This document shows, piece by piece, positions 52,994 through 61,226 of a stretch of 64,000 nt of DNA. The stretch covers positions 517,378-581,377 of the forward strand of contig NZ_LFTY01000002.1 in the NCBI RefSeq assembly GCF_001078595.1, given 5' to 3'. Origin of the DNA: Candidatus Rhodobacter oscarellae (lineage in GTDB: Bacteria > Pseudomonadota > Alphaproteobacteria > Rhodobacterales > Rhodobacteraceae). Positions within the stretch are counted from its first letter, which is position 1. Each line of letters opens with the position of its first letter. The notes beneath the pieces were generated by a model. The model did no database searches and was not told where the DNA came from. It saw only the letters and a program-made list of their open reading frames with translations. Made by a program: the position numbers and the translations under genes.

Positions 52994-53113
52994 GCCCTAT
53001 GGCGCCCATCCTTTGACCCGGGATGCGGGGTAAAGGCTGGGCGCGCGCGACCTGCTGATCCTGTGGGCGCACCGCGTTAAGCGGTGCACCAGGCTCTTGG
53101 CAATGCTCTGTCG

Positions 53114-54118
53114 TTAGATCAGCTTGCCCATCGCCACCGCCGTGTCGGACATCCGGTTCGAGAAGCCCCACTCGTTGTCGTACCAGGTCAGGATGCGGCA
53201 CATGGTGCCCTCCATGACCTTGGTCTGGTCGGTGGCGAAGATCGACGAATGCGGGTCGTGGTTGAAGTCCTGGCTGACGAGTTTCTCGTCGGTGACGCCC
53301 AGGATCCCCTGCAGCGGGCCAGAAGCGGCCGCGGCGCGCATCGCGTCGTTGATTTCTGCAACCGAGGTCGCGCGGCCGGCCTCGAAGGTCAGGTCCACCA
53401 CCGAGACATTCGGCGTGGGCACGCGGATCGACACCCCGTCGAGCTTGCCGTTCAGCTCCGGCAGCACCAGCCCCACGGCCTTGGCCGCGCCGGTGGAGGT
53501 GGGGATCATCGACATCGCCGCCGCGCGGGCGCGGTAGAGGTCCTTGTGCAGCGTGTCCAGCGTCGGCTGGTCGCCGGTATAGCTGTGCACCGTGGTCATC
53601 AGCCCCTTGGCGAGGCCCACCGTGTCGTTCAGCACCTTGGCCACCGGGGCCAGGCAGTTCGTGGTGCAGGACGCGTTCGAGACCACCAGGTCGTCCGCGG
53701 TCAGCGTGCCATCGTTCACGCCAAACACGATGGTCTTATCAGCGTCCTTGCCCGGCGCCGAGATCAGCACCCGGCTAGAGCCGTTCGCGAGATGCGGCTG
53801 GCAGGCCTCCTTGGAGGTGAAGATGCCGGTGCATTCCAGCGCCACGTCCACATCCGACCAAGGCAGGTCGGCAGGGTTGCGGATCGCAGTGACCCGCATG
53901 GGGCCGCGGCCGGCGTCGATCGTGCTCTCGGTGGTGGTCACCGTGGCCGGGAAGCGGCCATGCACGCTGTCATATTTCAGCAGATGCGCGTTGGTCTCTA
54001 CCGGGCCGAGGTCGTTGATCGCGACGACCTCGATATCGGTGCGGCCGGATTCGATGATCGCGCGCAGAACGTTGCGGCCAATGCGGCCAAATCCGTTGAT
54101 GGCAACTTTGACGGCCAT
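53114..54118 (-). CDS. gap: glyceraldehyde-3-phosphate dehydrogenase, paralogue 1
   Basis: The 334-residue enzyme has the NAD-binding [14 protein letters not shown], Asp36 in [10 protein letters not shown] (the acidic residue that favours NAD over NADP), the catalytic [11 protein letters not shown] (Cys151), and the [23 protein letters not shown] helix. It is therefore a likely glycolytic NAD-dependent GapA. A LacI-type operator lies 28 bases upstream of the start. Confidence 0.95.
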   Translation of the reverse strand: MAVKVAINGFGRIGRNVLRAIIESGRTDIEVVAINDLGPVETNAHLLKYDSVHGRFPATVTTTESTIDAGRGPMRVTAIRNPADLPWSDVDVALECTGIFTSKEACQPHLANGSSRVLISAPGKDADKTIVFGVNDGTLTADDLVVSNASCTTNCLAPVAKVLNDTVGLAKGLMTTVHSYTGDQPTLDTLHKDLYRARAAAMSMIPTSTGAAKAVGLVLPELNGKLDGVSIRVPTPNVSVVDLTFEAGRATSVAEINDAMRAAAASGPLQGILGVTDEKLVSQDFNHDPHSSIFATDQTKVMEGTMCRILTWYDNEWGFSNRMSDTAVAMGKLI

Positions 54119-54145
54119 GTTGCTGTCCTACCTGAGATTGTGGAT

Positions 54146-54159
54146 GTTGGCGCTAACAT
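54146..54159 (-). promoter_or_regulatory. LacI-type operator upstream of gap paralogue 1
   Basis: TGTTGGCGCTAACA is a near-perfect palindrome with the central CG typical of LacI-family sites. The half-site GCTAACA recurs upstream of the second gap gene. Confidence 0.6.
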
Positions 54160-54225
54160 CGCTATTGGGCAGCGAAAGTCAACCGGATTAGCCCGCAAAT
54201 CTCGCAAGATTGATGGCCGATCCGG

Positions 54226-54369
54226 TCACCGCCAGAACGCGATGTAGTCGATGAGGTCCAAGAGTTTCCTGCCCAGGAACACCAGCGTCTCGCCGCCGGT
54301 CAGGTACATATCCAAGCCGACCAGTCCGATAATCGTAAGACCAAGGATGATTGCGATTGTGTTGGTCAA
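54226..54369 (-). CDS. small one-segment membrane protein
   Basis: From a TTG at 54369 the frame encodes 47 residues: an N-terminal membrane segment (TNTIAIILGLTIIGLVGLDM) and a short amphipathic tail (GRKLLDLIDYIAFWR). I believe similar short proteins occur beside gap genes in relatives. The frame continues upstream to 54477 without membrane features. Function unknown. Confidence 0.5.
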   Translation of the reverse strand: MTNTIAIILGLTIIGLVGLDMYLTGGETLVFLGRKLLDLIDYIAFWR

Positions 54370-54980
54370 GTTTTGCTCGTCATTTTTGTCGCGGGCTCCA
54401 CGGCCAGCTTGTTGATTTGTGCTCTTTTTACTGCAAAGCGCCGCGCTGTGACAGTGCCTGGGACGGATCGCGCGCAAAAAACCGGTCTCCGTGGCCCGAG
54501 GGGCGCTGCCAATTTGGCGGGTACCTCAGGGTGAAATGCATATTTAACTTCTTCTTTTCCGGTACTTGTCGCATCTTTCGGTTTAGATAACATTTGAAGT
54601 GAAAGATTTTAGGCGACCTGAGATTCGAGGCCTGACGGCTTACCTTTCTGTCAGGTTGGGGGGGATTTTCCCTGGAATCAGCATGGCCCCTGCGGACGCC
54701 CTTGGACGTTTGGGCAACTAGCGTAGCGATTAAGGCGGGGTCAGATTTTGGCCGCGCGATCGGTTGCAAGCTGCGCATCGAAATGCACATTCCGGGCGGT
54801 GCAACCGGCCCGTCTATCGCGAAACAGCCGGAAAGTTCCGACGACGGGTGGCCCAAAGCTGGGTCGCAGAGCCGTCGCGCCTGGTAGCCCGTCGCGGGGC
54901 GGCGGCGAGGCCGCGATCAGATCGTATTTAAGCCGCGTGCCGGCCTGGATGACGGAGCGGAGATAGACGCGTGCAAAATC
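54370..54980. other. gap-gap intergenic region
   Basis: More than 600 bases without a convincing gene on either strand. Frames exist but have mixed composition and no family. No RNA gene recognised. Confidence 0.4.
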
Positions 54981-55006
54981 AAAAGGCCCGGTCGCGATGC
55001 CGGGCC
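54981..55006 (-). terminator. intrinsic terminator of gap paralogue 2
   Basis: On the minus strand GGCCCGG and CCGGGCC pair around eight bases and are followed by TTTTGATTTT. It lies 27 bases past the stop of the second gap gene. Confidence 0.7.
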
Positions 55007-55032
55007 CTCTGCGCAGATTGATGCGGCGCGCG

Positions 55033-56034
55033 TCAGTGCAGCTGTTGCCCCATCAGCGCGGCCACATCCGCCATCCGGCAGCTAAAGCCCCATTCGTTGT
55101 CATACCAGGCCAGGACGCGGACCGTGCGCCCGCCGACAACCTTGGTCTGCTCGGGAGCGAAGATCGAGCTATGCGGCGTGTGATTGAAGTCGATGGAGAC
55201 CTTGGGCTCGGGGTCATAGCTGAGCACGGCGCCCATATGGCCGGCCGCGGCCTCGGCGACGGCCGCGTTCACATCCGCCTCGGTGACGTCCTTGGAGGCC
55301 TCGAAGGTCAGATCAACGGCCGAGACATTCGGCGTGGGCACGCGCATGGCGGTGCCGTCCAGCTTGCCGCGCAGGTTCGGCAGCACCTCTCCCAGCGCCT
55401 TAGCGGCGCCGGTGGAGGTGGGGATCATCGCCATGGCGGCGGCGCGGGCGCGGTAGAGGTCATTGTGGCGGCGGTCCAGCGCCGGCTGGTCGCCGGTATA
55501 GCTGTGGATCGTGGTCATGATGCCGCGCTCGATGCCGATGGCCTCGTCCAGCACCTTCGCCAGCGGTGCCAGGCAGTTGGTGGTGCAGGAGCCATTGGAG
55601 ATCATGCGCTCCTCGGCCAGCATGTCGCGGTGGTTCACGCCATAGACCACGGTGCGGTCCACGTTCTTGGCCGGTGCTGAGATCAGCACCTTCTTGGCGC
55701 CGCGGTCGAGGTGGGTGTTCGCCTTCAGCCCGTCATTGAACTTGCCGGTGCATTCCAGGACGATGTCGCAGCCCTCCCAGTCAAGCTCGTCCATCTCATA
55801 GGTGGAGAAGACCTTGATCGGGCCGCGGCCCAGATCCATCTGGTCGCCCTCGGTGGTCACGGTGCCGGGGAAGCGGCCATGGATGCTGTCATAGCGCAGC
55901 AGATGCGCGTTGGTCTCGATGGGGCCGGTGGCGTTGATCTTGACGACCTGGACGTCATTGCGCGCCGCCTCGTGGATATGCGCCAACGTCGCGCGCCCGA
56001 TGCGGCCAAAGCCGTTGATACCCAAAGTAACCAT
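55033..56034 (-). CDS. glyceraldehyde-3-phosphate dehydrogenase, paralogue 2
   Basis: The 333-residue paralogue keeps [14 protein letters not shown], the catalytic [11 protein letters not shown] (Cys150) and [23 protein letters not shown]. At the cofactor position it reads VKINATGPIE: Ala35 replaces the Asp of paralogue 1. In GAPDHs, loss of this Asp usually allows or favours NADP, so this may be the gluconeogenic or Calvin-type enzyme (GapB-like). Two LacI-type operator halves lie upstream. The pair of gap genes followed by tkt suggests joint control of triose metabolism. Confidence 0.9.
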   Translation of the reverse strand: MVTLGINGFGRIGRATLAHIHEAARNDVQVVKINATGPIETNAHLLRYDSIHGRFPGTVTTEGDQMDLGRGPIKVFSTYEMDELDWEGCDIVLECTGKFNDGLKANTHLDRGAKKVLISAPAKNVDRTVVYGVNHRDMLAEERMISNGSCTTNCLAPLAKVLDEAIGIERGIMTTIHSYTGDQPALDRRHNDLYRARAAAMAMIPTSTGAAKALGEVLPNLRGKLDGTAMRVPTPNVSAVDLTFEASKDVTEADVNAAVAEAAAGHMGAVLSYDPEPKVSIDFNHTPHSSIFAPEQTKVVGGRTVRVLAWYDNEWGFSCRMADVAALMGQQLH

Positions 56035-56115
56035 GGTCTCACCCCTTGCTGCCTCGCGGCCCGATTAACAGGGGAAGCGAGTCGGCCCAAGGGCAAAAAC
56101 GGCGCATTTCCGGGG

Positions 56116-56129
56116 TGTTAGCGTAAACA
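56116..56129 (-). promoter_or_regulatory. LacI-type operator 1 upstream of gap paralogue 2
   Basis: TGTTAGCGTAAACA: left half TGTTAGC perfect, right half diverged. It lies 82 bases before the gene. Confidence 0.55.
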
Positions 56130-56134
56130 TTCCA

Positions 56135-56148
56135 GGTTTGCGCTAACA
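56135..56148 (-). promoter_or_regulatory. LacI-type operator 2 upstream of gap paralogue 2
   Basis: GGTTTGCGCTAACA: right half GCTAACA perfect and the same as in the gap paralogue 1 operator. With the site at 56116 it forms a larger 13-bp inverted repeat with a 7-base spacer and one mismatch. Confidence 0.55.
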
Positions 56149-56284
56149 GTCCTCTGTTGCCAAAAGGAATGCCTGCGGCATGCAGGTTTGACGAGCGTCC
56201 TCGCCGACAAGCGGCTGCGGGCGCTCGGGGATGGGCGCTCGGTGACGCGAAACCGCAATGTCCGGATTGGGCGCGCGGGCGGGA

Positions 56285-56353
56285 TTGCGTATTTGTGGAC
56301 AAGGTGAAGGAAGGAGCGCGTCCTTCCCATTTCACCTTGTTCTAAATACGCAA
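56285..56353 (-). terminator. three-storey hairpin after tkt
   Basis: Three perfect stems are nested: TTGCGTATTT/AAATACGCAA (10 bp), ACAAGGTGAA/TTCACCTTGT (10 bp) and GGAAGGA/TCCTTCC (7 bp, loop GCGCG). It begins ten bases beyond the tkt stop; it is a likely transcript end or protective structure. Confidence 0.6.
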
Positions 56354-56363
56354 ATCCGAGAGC

Positions 56364-58385
56364 CTAAAGCCCGAGCAGGTCCTTGACCTTTTGCGCTGCC
56401 GCCTCTGCGGTGATGCCGAACTGCTGGTAAAGCTCCTCCTGCGGCGCCGAGGCCCCGAACGAGGACATGCCCACAAAGCCCGCCTTGGCCTCGCGGCCCC
56501 GCTCGCCCATCAGCCAGCGATCCCAGCCCTGGCGCATGCCCGCCTCGATGGCCACCCGCACCGGCCCGCCGGGCAGCACGCGGCGGCGGTAGGTCTCGGG
56601 CTGCTGCTCGAAGAGCTCCCAGCACGGCATCGAGACCACGCGGGTGCCGATGCCTTCGGCCTGCAGCATGTCCCGCGCGGCCATCGCCAGCGAGACCTCT
56701 GAGCCGGTGGCCATCAGAATGGCCTGGCGCTTGCCCTCGGCCTCGGCCAGCACGTAAGCGCCCTGGGCGGTGAGGTTCTTGGTCTTATGCTCGGTGCGCA
56801 CGGTGGGCAGCCCCTGGCGGGTCAGCGACAGCGTGGTCGGCGTGGTGGAGGTCGACAGCGCGATCTCCCAGGCCTCGGCGGTCTCGACCGCATCGGCGGG
56901 GCGGATCACCTGCATGTTCGGCGTGGCGCGCAGCATGGCGAGCTGCTCGACCGGCTGGTGGGTGGGGCCGTCCTCGCCCAGGCCAATGGAATCATGCGTG
57001 TAGACATAGACCGGCGCGATCCCCATCAGCGCCGCCAGCCGCATCGCGGGGCGGGCGTAATCGGTGAAGACCATGAAGGTGCCGCCATAGGGCTTCACCC
57101 CGCCATGCAGCGCCATGCCGTTCATCGCCGCGGCCATGCCGTGCTCGCGCACGCCGTAATGGATGTAGCGGCCCTTGCGGTTCTCGGTGTCATGCACGCC
57201 CATATCCGGCGTCTTGGTGTTGTTGGAGCCCGTCAGGTCCGCCGAGCCGCCCACGGTCTCGGGCATGATGGGGTTGATCACCTGCAGCGCCTTCTCGGAG
57301 GCCGCACGAGTGGCAAGCTTGGGCGCGGTCTCGGACATCTCGGCCTTGAAGCGCTTGATCGTTGCCGAGAGCTTCTTGGGCGCCTCACCGGATTGCTCGC
57401 GAGTGAACTGCGCCTGGCGGTTGCTGGAAAGGTTGGCAAAGCGCTCCTCCCAGGCCACGCGTGCGCCGACGCCGCGTGCGCCGATTTCTTCCCATTGCGC
57501 CTTGATATCGGCGGGGATCTCGAACGGGCCGCCCTCCCAGCCGTAGAGCGCCTTGGTCTCGATGATCTGGTCGGGGTTGGTCAGCGCGCCATGGCCCTTG
57601 GAGGTGTCCTGCGCGGCGTGGCCCAGGGCGATATGGGTCTTGCAGGCGATCATCGAGGGGCGGTGGGCCTTCTTGGCGGCCTCGATCGCGGCGTCGATGG
57701 CCTCTGGATCGTGCCCGTCGATCTCTTGCACATGCCAGCCCGAGGCCTCGAAGCGCTTGGACTGGTTGGTGATGTCCGACATGTCGACGGTTCCGTCGAT
57801 GGTGATGTTGTTGTTGTCCCAGAACACGATCAGCCGCTCTAGCTTTTGGCGCCCCGCCAGGGCGATGGCCTCCTGGCTGACGCCCTCCATCAAGCAGCCG
57901 TCGCCGGCGATCACATAGGTGTGGTGGTCCACGACCTTCTTGCCGTAGCGCGCGCGCAGGATCTCCTCGGCGAGCGCGAAGCCCACGGCGTTGGCGATGC
58001 CCTGGCCCAGCGGGCCGGTGGTGGTCTCGACGCCCTTGGCGTGGCCGTATTCGGGATGCCCTGCGGTGATCGCGCCCCATTGGCGGAAGTTCTTCACCTG
58101 GTCGAGCGTCATGTCCTCGTAGCCGCAAAGATGCAGCAGGCTGTAGATCAGCATCGAGCCATGCCCCGCCGACAGGATGAACCGGTCGCGGTCGGCCCAA
58201 TCCGGCGCGGTGGCGTCGAATTTCAGGTGCTTCTCGAACAAAACCGTCGCCACGTCGGCCATGCCCATCGGCATGCCCGTATGGCCGGAATTGGCGGCCG
58301 CGACCGCGTCCATCGCCAGCGTGCGGATCGCCGCGGCCTTCATCCAATGATCGGGGTGCTGGGCTTTGAGATCAGAGATTTCCAC
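56364..58385 (-). CDS. tkt: transketolase
   Basis: The 673-residue enzyme transfers two-carbon units in the pentose phosphate and Calvin cycles. It has the TPP motif [40 protein letters not shown] (GDG...NN). The N-terminal [28 protein letters not shown], the catalytic [17 protein letters not shown] and the pyrimidine-binding [19 protein letters not shown] with its Glu are also clear. It is a single gene ending at a large hairpin. Confidence 0.96.
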   Translation of the reverse strand: MEISDLKAQHPDHWMKAAAIRTLAMDAVAAANSGHTGMPMGMADVATVLFEKHLKFDATAPDWADRDRFILSAGHGSMLIYSLLHLCGYEDMTLDQVKNFRQWGAITAGHPEYGHAKGVETTTGPLGQGIANAVGFALAEEILRARYGKKVVDHHTYVIAGDGCLMEGVSQEAIALAGRQKLERLIVFWDNNNITIDGTVDMSDITNQSKRFEASGWHVQEIDGHDPEAIDAAIEAAKKAHRPSMIACKTHIALGHAAQDTSKGHGALTNPDQIIETKALYGWEGGPFEIPADIKAQWEEIGARGVGARVAWEERFANLSSNRQAQFTREQSGEAPKKLSATIKRFKAEMSETAPKLATRAASEKALQVINPIMPETVGGSADLTGSNNTKTPDMGVHDTENRKGRYIHYGVREHGMAAAMNGMALHGGVKPYGGTFMVFTDYARPAMRLAALMGIAPVYVYTHDSIGLGEDGPTHQPVEQLAMLRATPNMQVIRPADAVETAEAWEIALSTSTTPTTLSLTRQGLPTVRTEHKTKNLTAQGAYVLAEAEGKRQAILMATGSEVSLAMAARDMLQAEGIGTRVVSMPCWELFEQQPETYRRRVLPGGPVRVAIEAGMRQGWDRWLMGERGREAKAGFVGMSSFGASAPQEELYQQFGITAEAAAQKVKDLLGL

Positions 58386-58616
58386 GGCGCGCAGGTCCTC
58401 ATCTAAGGGGTCAATTAGGCGTTCGCGGTCTTACCCGCGCCCGCAGGCCTGATAGCAGCGTCAGGCGGAAGATCAAGCGGGCCCGCTAAACCCTTGCGTA
58501 AAAAGGGGGGCATTTCCCGCCGCCCTTGTCTAAAATCGGCGAAAGTCTCAGGCTTGACGTGATTCGAGCGCTGGGCCGGGCGGGAACGAGCCGGGCGATG
58601 AGCCCAGGAGGGGTGA

Positions 58617-59123
58617 ATGAGCGATATCACAGAGCTTGAGCGGCGGATCACCGCCGCGCTGGATCGTATCGGCACGCAGGTGGACCAGTTGAAGGCCGGG
58701 GCTGCCGGGCCCGATCCCGCCGCGTTGGAAGAGGCGCTGGAGGCCGAGAAGGTCGCCAACGCGCAGCTTGAGGAGCGCGTGAAGTCGCTGCGAGAGCAGA
58801 ACGAGGCGCAGCTCAACGAGCTTGAGCGCAGCGCTGCCGAGCGCGTCGCAGAGGCGGAGGCCGAGCGCGACAAGCTGCGCGGCGAGCTGCAAGAGGCCAA
58901 GGCGCAAAACCGCAGCCTGAACCAGGCCACGCAAAAGCTGCAGGCCAGCCTGCAGGCGCTGAGCGCAGCCAGCGCCAACGGCGTCGAGCCGCATATGCTG
59001 AACCAGGCCATGATGTCCGAACTGGAGGCGCTGCGTGCCGTCCGGACGGCGGATGTGGCCGAGATGGACGACATCCTGGGCGCGATGAAGCCCCTGCTGA
59101 CGGAGGCCGCGAACGATGCCTGA
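58617..59123 (+). CDS. ZapA-upstream coiled-coil protein (ZauP-like)
   Basis: The 168-residue protein is a long coiled coil from about residue 33 to 125 (EEALEAEKVANAQLEERVKSLREQNEAQLNELERS and so on), with a helical end DVAEMDDILGAMKPLLTEA. It lies directly upstream of zapA with an eight-base overlap. In Caulobacter the gene at this place, zauP, encodes a coiled-coil partner of ZapA that focuses the Z-ring. Order and type match. Confidence 0.75.
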   Translation: MSDITELERRITAALDRIGTQVDQLKAGAAGPDPAALEEALEAEKVANAQLEERVKSLREQNEAQLNELERSAAERVAEAEAERDKLRGELQEAKAQNRSLNQATQKLQASLQALSAASANGVEPHMLNQAMMSELEALRAVRTADVAEMDDILGAMKPLLTEAANDA

Positions 59124-59517
59124 TGTGATGATCTCAATCGGGGGGCGCGAGTTCTCCGTGGCCTGTCAGGACGGCGAGGAGCACTTCCTGCATTCCGCAG
59201 CGGCGCTGCTGGACAAAGAGGCCTCGGCGCTAACGGCGCAAATCGGCGGCCTGCCAGAGGCGCGCATGCTTTTGATGTCCGGGCTGTTGCTGGCTGACAA
59301 GACCGCCGGTGCCGACGACCAGCTAAAGGCCGCGAATGAGAGGATCGAGGCGCTTGAGGCCGAGGTCGCGCAGCTCAAGAGCGCGGGCGGCGCCGGGCCG
59401 GAGCGCATCGAAGTGCCGGTGGAGGTCATCCCAGACAGCGTCACCGACACGATGGCCGAGCTGGCCGCGCGGGCCGAGGCGCTGGCGGCAGAGGTCGAAG
59501 AGAAGGCGGCGAGCTAA
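59116..59517 (+). CDS. zapA: cell division protein ZapA
   Basis: The 133-residue protein starts MPDVMISIGGREFSVACQDGEEHFLHSAAALLDKEASAL, the ZapA beta-alpha head, and continues with a coiled coil (ANERIEALEAEVAQLKS). The C-terminal extension is longer than in E. coli. ZapA crosslinks FtsZ filaments. It is translationally coupled to the ZauP-like gene. Confidence 0.85.
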   Translation: MPDVMISIGGREFSVACQDGEEHFLHSAAALLDKEASALTAQIGGLPEARMLLMSGLLLADKTAGADDQLKAANERIEALEAEVAQLKSAGGAGPERIEVPVEVIPDSVTDTMAELAARAEALAAEVEEKAAS

Positions 59518-59647
59518 AGCGGGCGCGCTCATCCGCGAGCGCCTTGATTGCCTCTCGAGACTTCTGGCCCGCGCGCACAGCCATGACGATCAGCGCGGTG
59601 CCTGCCATTGAGGCGATCACCAATACAACAACGACAAGAATTTCCAT
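59441..59647 (-). CDS. possible small membrane protein, antisense to the end of zapA
   Basis: The 68-codon frame begins MEILVVVVLVIASMAGTALIV, one membrane segment followed by a basic helix RAGQKSREAIKALADER. AAGGA lies nine bases before the ATG. The C-terminal third runs antisense to the zapA tail and is low-complexity, so only the first half is convincing. Confidence 0.4.
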   Translation of the reverse strand: MEILVVVVLVIASMAGTALIVMAVRAGQKSREAIKALADERARFSSPPSLRPLPPAPRPARPARPSCR

Positions 59648-59667
59648 GGGGCAAAGTCCTTGGTAAT

Positions 59668-59691
59668 GAAAAAGGGCAGCCGAAGCTGCCC
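59668..59691 (-). terminator. intrinsic terminator after the glutaredoxin gene
   Basis: On the minus strand GGGCAGC and GCTGCCC pair around the stable TTCG tetraloop and are followed by TTTTTC. It lies 30 bases beyond the glutaredoxin stop. Confidence 0.85.
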
Positions 59692-59720
59692 CGTAACTTT
59701 AACCGCTGGATTTGCACCCA

Positions 59721-60080
59721 TTAAGCGTTCGCCTCGCGGATTTTGTCCGCCGCTTCCTTGTCATAGGCCACGCCGTTGGTCTCAAACATGGTGTCCAGCT
59801 CGCCCGAAAGCGTCATCTCGGTGATGATGTCGCAGCCGCCCACGAACTCGCCCTTGATGTAGAGCTGCGGGATGGTGGGCCAGTCCGAGAAGTCCTTGAT
59901 GCCCTGGCGGATCTCGTCATTCTCCAGAACGTTTACGTCCTGGTAGTCGATGCCCATGTAGTTCAGCACGCCCGCCACGCGAGAAGAGAAGCCGCATTGC
60001 GGCATGGTCTTGGTGCCCTTCATGAAAAGCACCACGTCGTTGGCTTCCACGGTGGACTGGATTTGCTCTTGGGCGGACAT
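59721..60080 (-). CDS. grxD: monothiol glutaredoxin (Grx4 type)
   Basis: The 119-residue protein has the CGFS active site in [21 protein letters not shown] (Cys29), [23 protein letters not shown] for glutathione binding, and the Grx4 end. Monothiol glutaredoxins of this type carry [2Fe-2S] clusters and help Fe-S assembly and iron sensing. The ATG at 60080 has GGAG eight bases upstream; a GTG at 60089 is an alternative. Confidence 0.93.
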   Translation of the reverse strand: MSAQEQIQSTVEANDVVLFMKGTKTMPQCGFSSRVAGVLNYMGIDYQDVNVLENDEIRQGIKDFSDWPTIPQLYIKGEFVGGCDIITEMTLSGELDTMFETNGVAYDKEAADKIREANA

Positions 60081-60232
60081 CGGGTTCACTCCATCTGGCG
60101 CGGGTTGGTCGCGCGGGTCGCGGTATATGTATTTTCGGATGCTGGCCGAGACAAGGGGCTAGCGGCGTTTAAGGGGTTTGGGGGGCGTTGCTAAGCGCGC
60201 TGGTCTGGCCCCCAGCAAGTCTTGGCGCGTCA

Positions 60233-60276
60233 CAATTTTCTTGCAAGAAAATTGCGAAACTCTTCCAAGAGTTTCG
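60233..60276. repeat. palindrome module A (two abutting 22-bp palindromes)
   Basis: The first palindrome (60233-60254, centre AATTTTCTTGCAAGAAAATT) is perfect over 22 bp. It touches the second (60255-60276, CGAAACTCTT-CC-AAGAGTTTCG, 10-bp arms). GGCGCGCC follows at 60279. It lies between the aldolase and glutaredoxin genes. Confidence 0.75.
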
Positions 60277-60317
60277 TCGGCGCGCCCCGAACTGTTGCTC
60301 TATGCGCGCCCTCTTAT

Positions 60318-60375
60318 CGGCCCGCGGGCCGGACTTTCCTTTGAAGGAAAGTGCAAATCTCTTGCAAGAGATTTG
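60318..60375. repeat. palindrome module B (three palindromes)
   Basis: CGGCCCGCGGGCCG (60318-60331), ACTTTCCTT-TG-AAGGAAAGT (60333-60352) and a perfect 22-bp palindrome with centre ATCTCTTGCAAGAGAT (60354-60375) follow each other with one-base gaps. GGCGCGCC again follows at 60375. The plan matches module A: two long palindromes, then GGCGCGCC. Confidence 0.75.
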
Positions 60376-60410
60376 GCGCGCCCAAAAGGCGTTCCGGGTC
60401 AAGACCGCCC

Positions 60411-61163
60411 CTAACTCTCGGCCCAACCCGCCATCTGCTGCGTCGCGGCCCTCAGCCACAGGATGTCGAAACCTGCGATCAATCGGTAGCCACGCTCGAA
60501 TAGCGCCTTCGCCTGCCCCTGCTGCAGCGCCACCCCGCCCAGCGGGATCCCAGCGGCCTTGGCCGCCGCCTCGGCCTTGGCAATCGCGGCGACGAACGCG
60601 GGATGTTCAAACTGGCCGGAGACACCCAGTTCGGTCGACAGATCGAACGGCGCGGGCACGATCATATCGATCCCCGGCACGGCACAGATCGCCTCGACAT
60701 TGTCGATCGCTTCGCGCGTCTCGATGGTCAACACGCAGACGAGACGGTCCTGCATCGTTTCGCGGTAGCTCATCAAGTCGGTGCCCCAGCGCGACTGCGC
60801 GATGAAGGGGCCAAAGCCGCGCGTGCCGTCAGGGGGATAGCGCAGGCTGGCCACGGCCTTGGCGGCGTCCTGGGCGTCTCGGATCAGCGGAAACACAATG
60901 CCCTCCGCCCCAAGATCCAGCACGCGCTTGACCTGTGCGGGGTCGTTCTCGGTGATCCGCACCAGCGGGGCGCAGTCCGTGCCGGCGGTGGCGGCGATCA
61001 TCGCATGCGCGCTGCCATAGTCGACGGCGCCATGCTCCATATCGATCACCACCAGGTCCGCGCCCGCCGCGGCGAGGGCCTGGGTCACTGTGGCAGAGGG
61101 GATCGTGCAGAGATGCCCGGTCAATCGCGCGTCCTGCGCGAGCTTCTGCTTCAGACCTGCCAT
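60411..61163 (-). CDS. HpcH/HpaI-family aldolase
   Basis: The 250-residue protein is a class II, metal-dependent aldolase of the HpaI group: GADLVVIDMEHGAVDYGSAHAMI with the catalytic His, APLVRITENDPAQVKRVLDLGAEGIVFPLI with Arg and metal ligand, and VCVLTIETREAIDNVEAICAVPGIDMIVPAPFDLS with Glu and Asp ligands. It splits 2-keto-3-deoxy acids; the exact substrate is unclear. The ATG at 61163 has GGAGG upstream. It lies 63 bases downstream of the MttB-family gene, probably one transcript. Confidence 0.85.
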   Translation of the reverse strand: MAGLKQKLAQDARLTGHLCTIPSATVTQALAAAGADLVVIDMEHGAVDYGSAHAMIAATAGTDCAPLVRITENDPAQVKRVLDLGAEGIVFPLIRDAQDAAKAVASLRYPPDGTRGFGPFIAQSRWGTDLMSYRETMQDRLVCVLTIETREAIDNVEAICAVPGIDMIVPAPFDLSTELGVSGQFEHPAFVAAIAKAEAAAKAAGIPLGGVALQQGQAKALFERGYRLIAGFDILWLRAATQQMAGWAES

Positions 61164-61226
61164 GCCAAACCTCCACTGAACCAATGGCTCGCAGGATAGG
61201 CCGGCGGCTGGCCGTCACAAGGAAAA

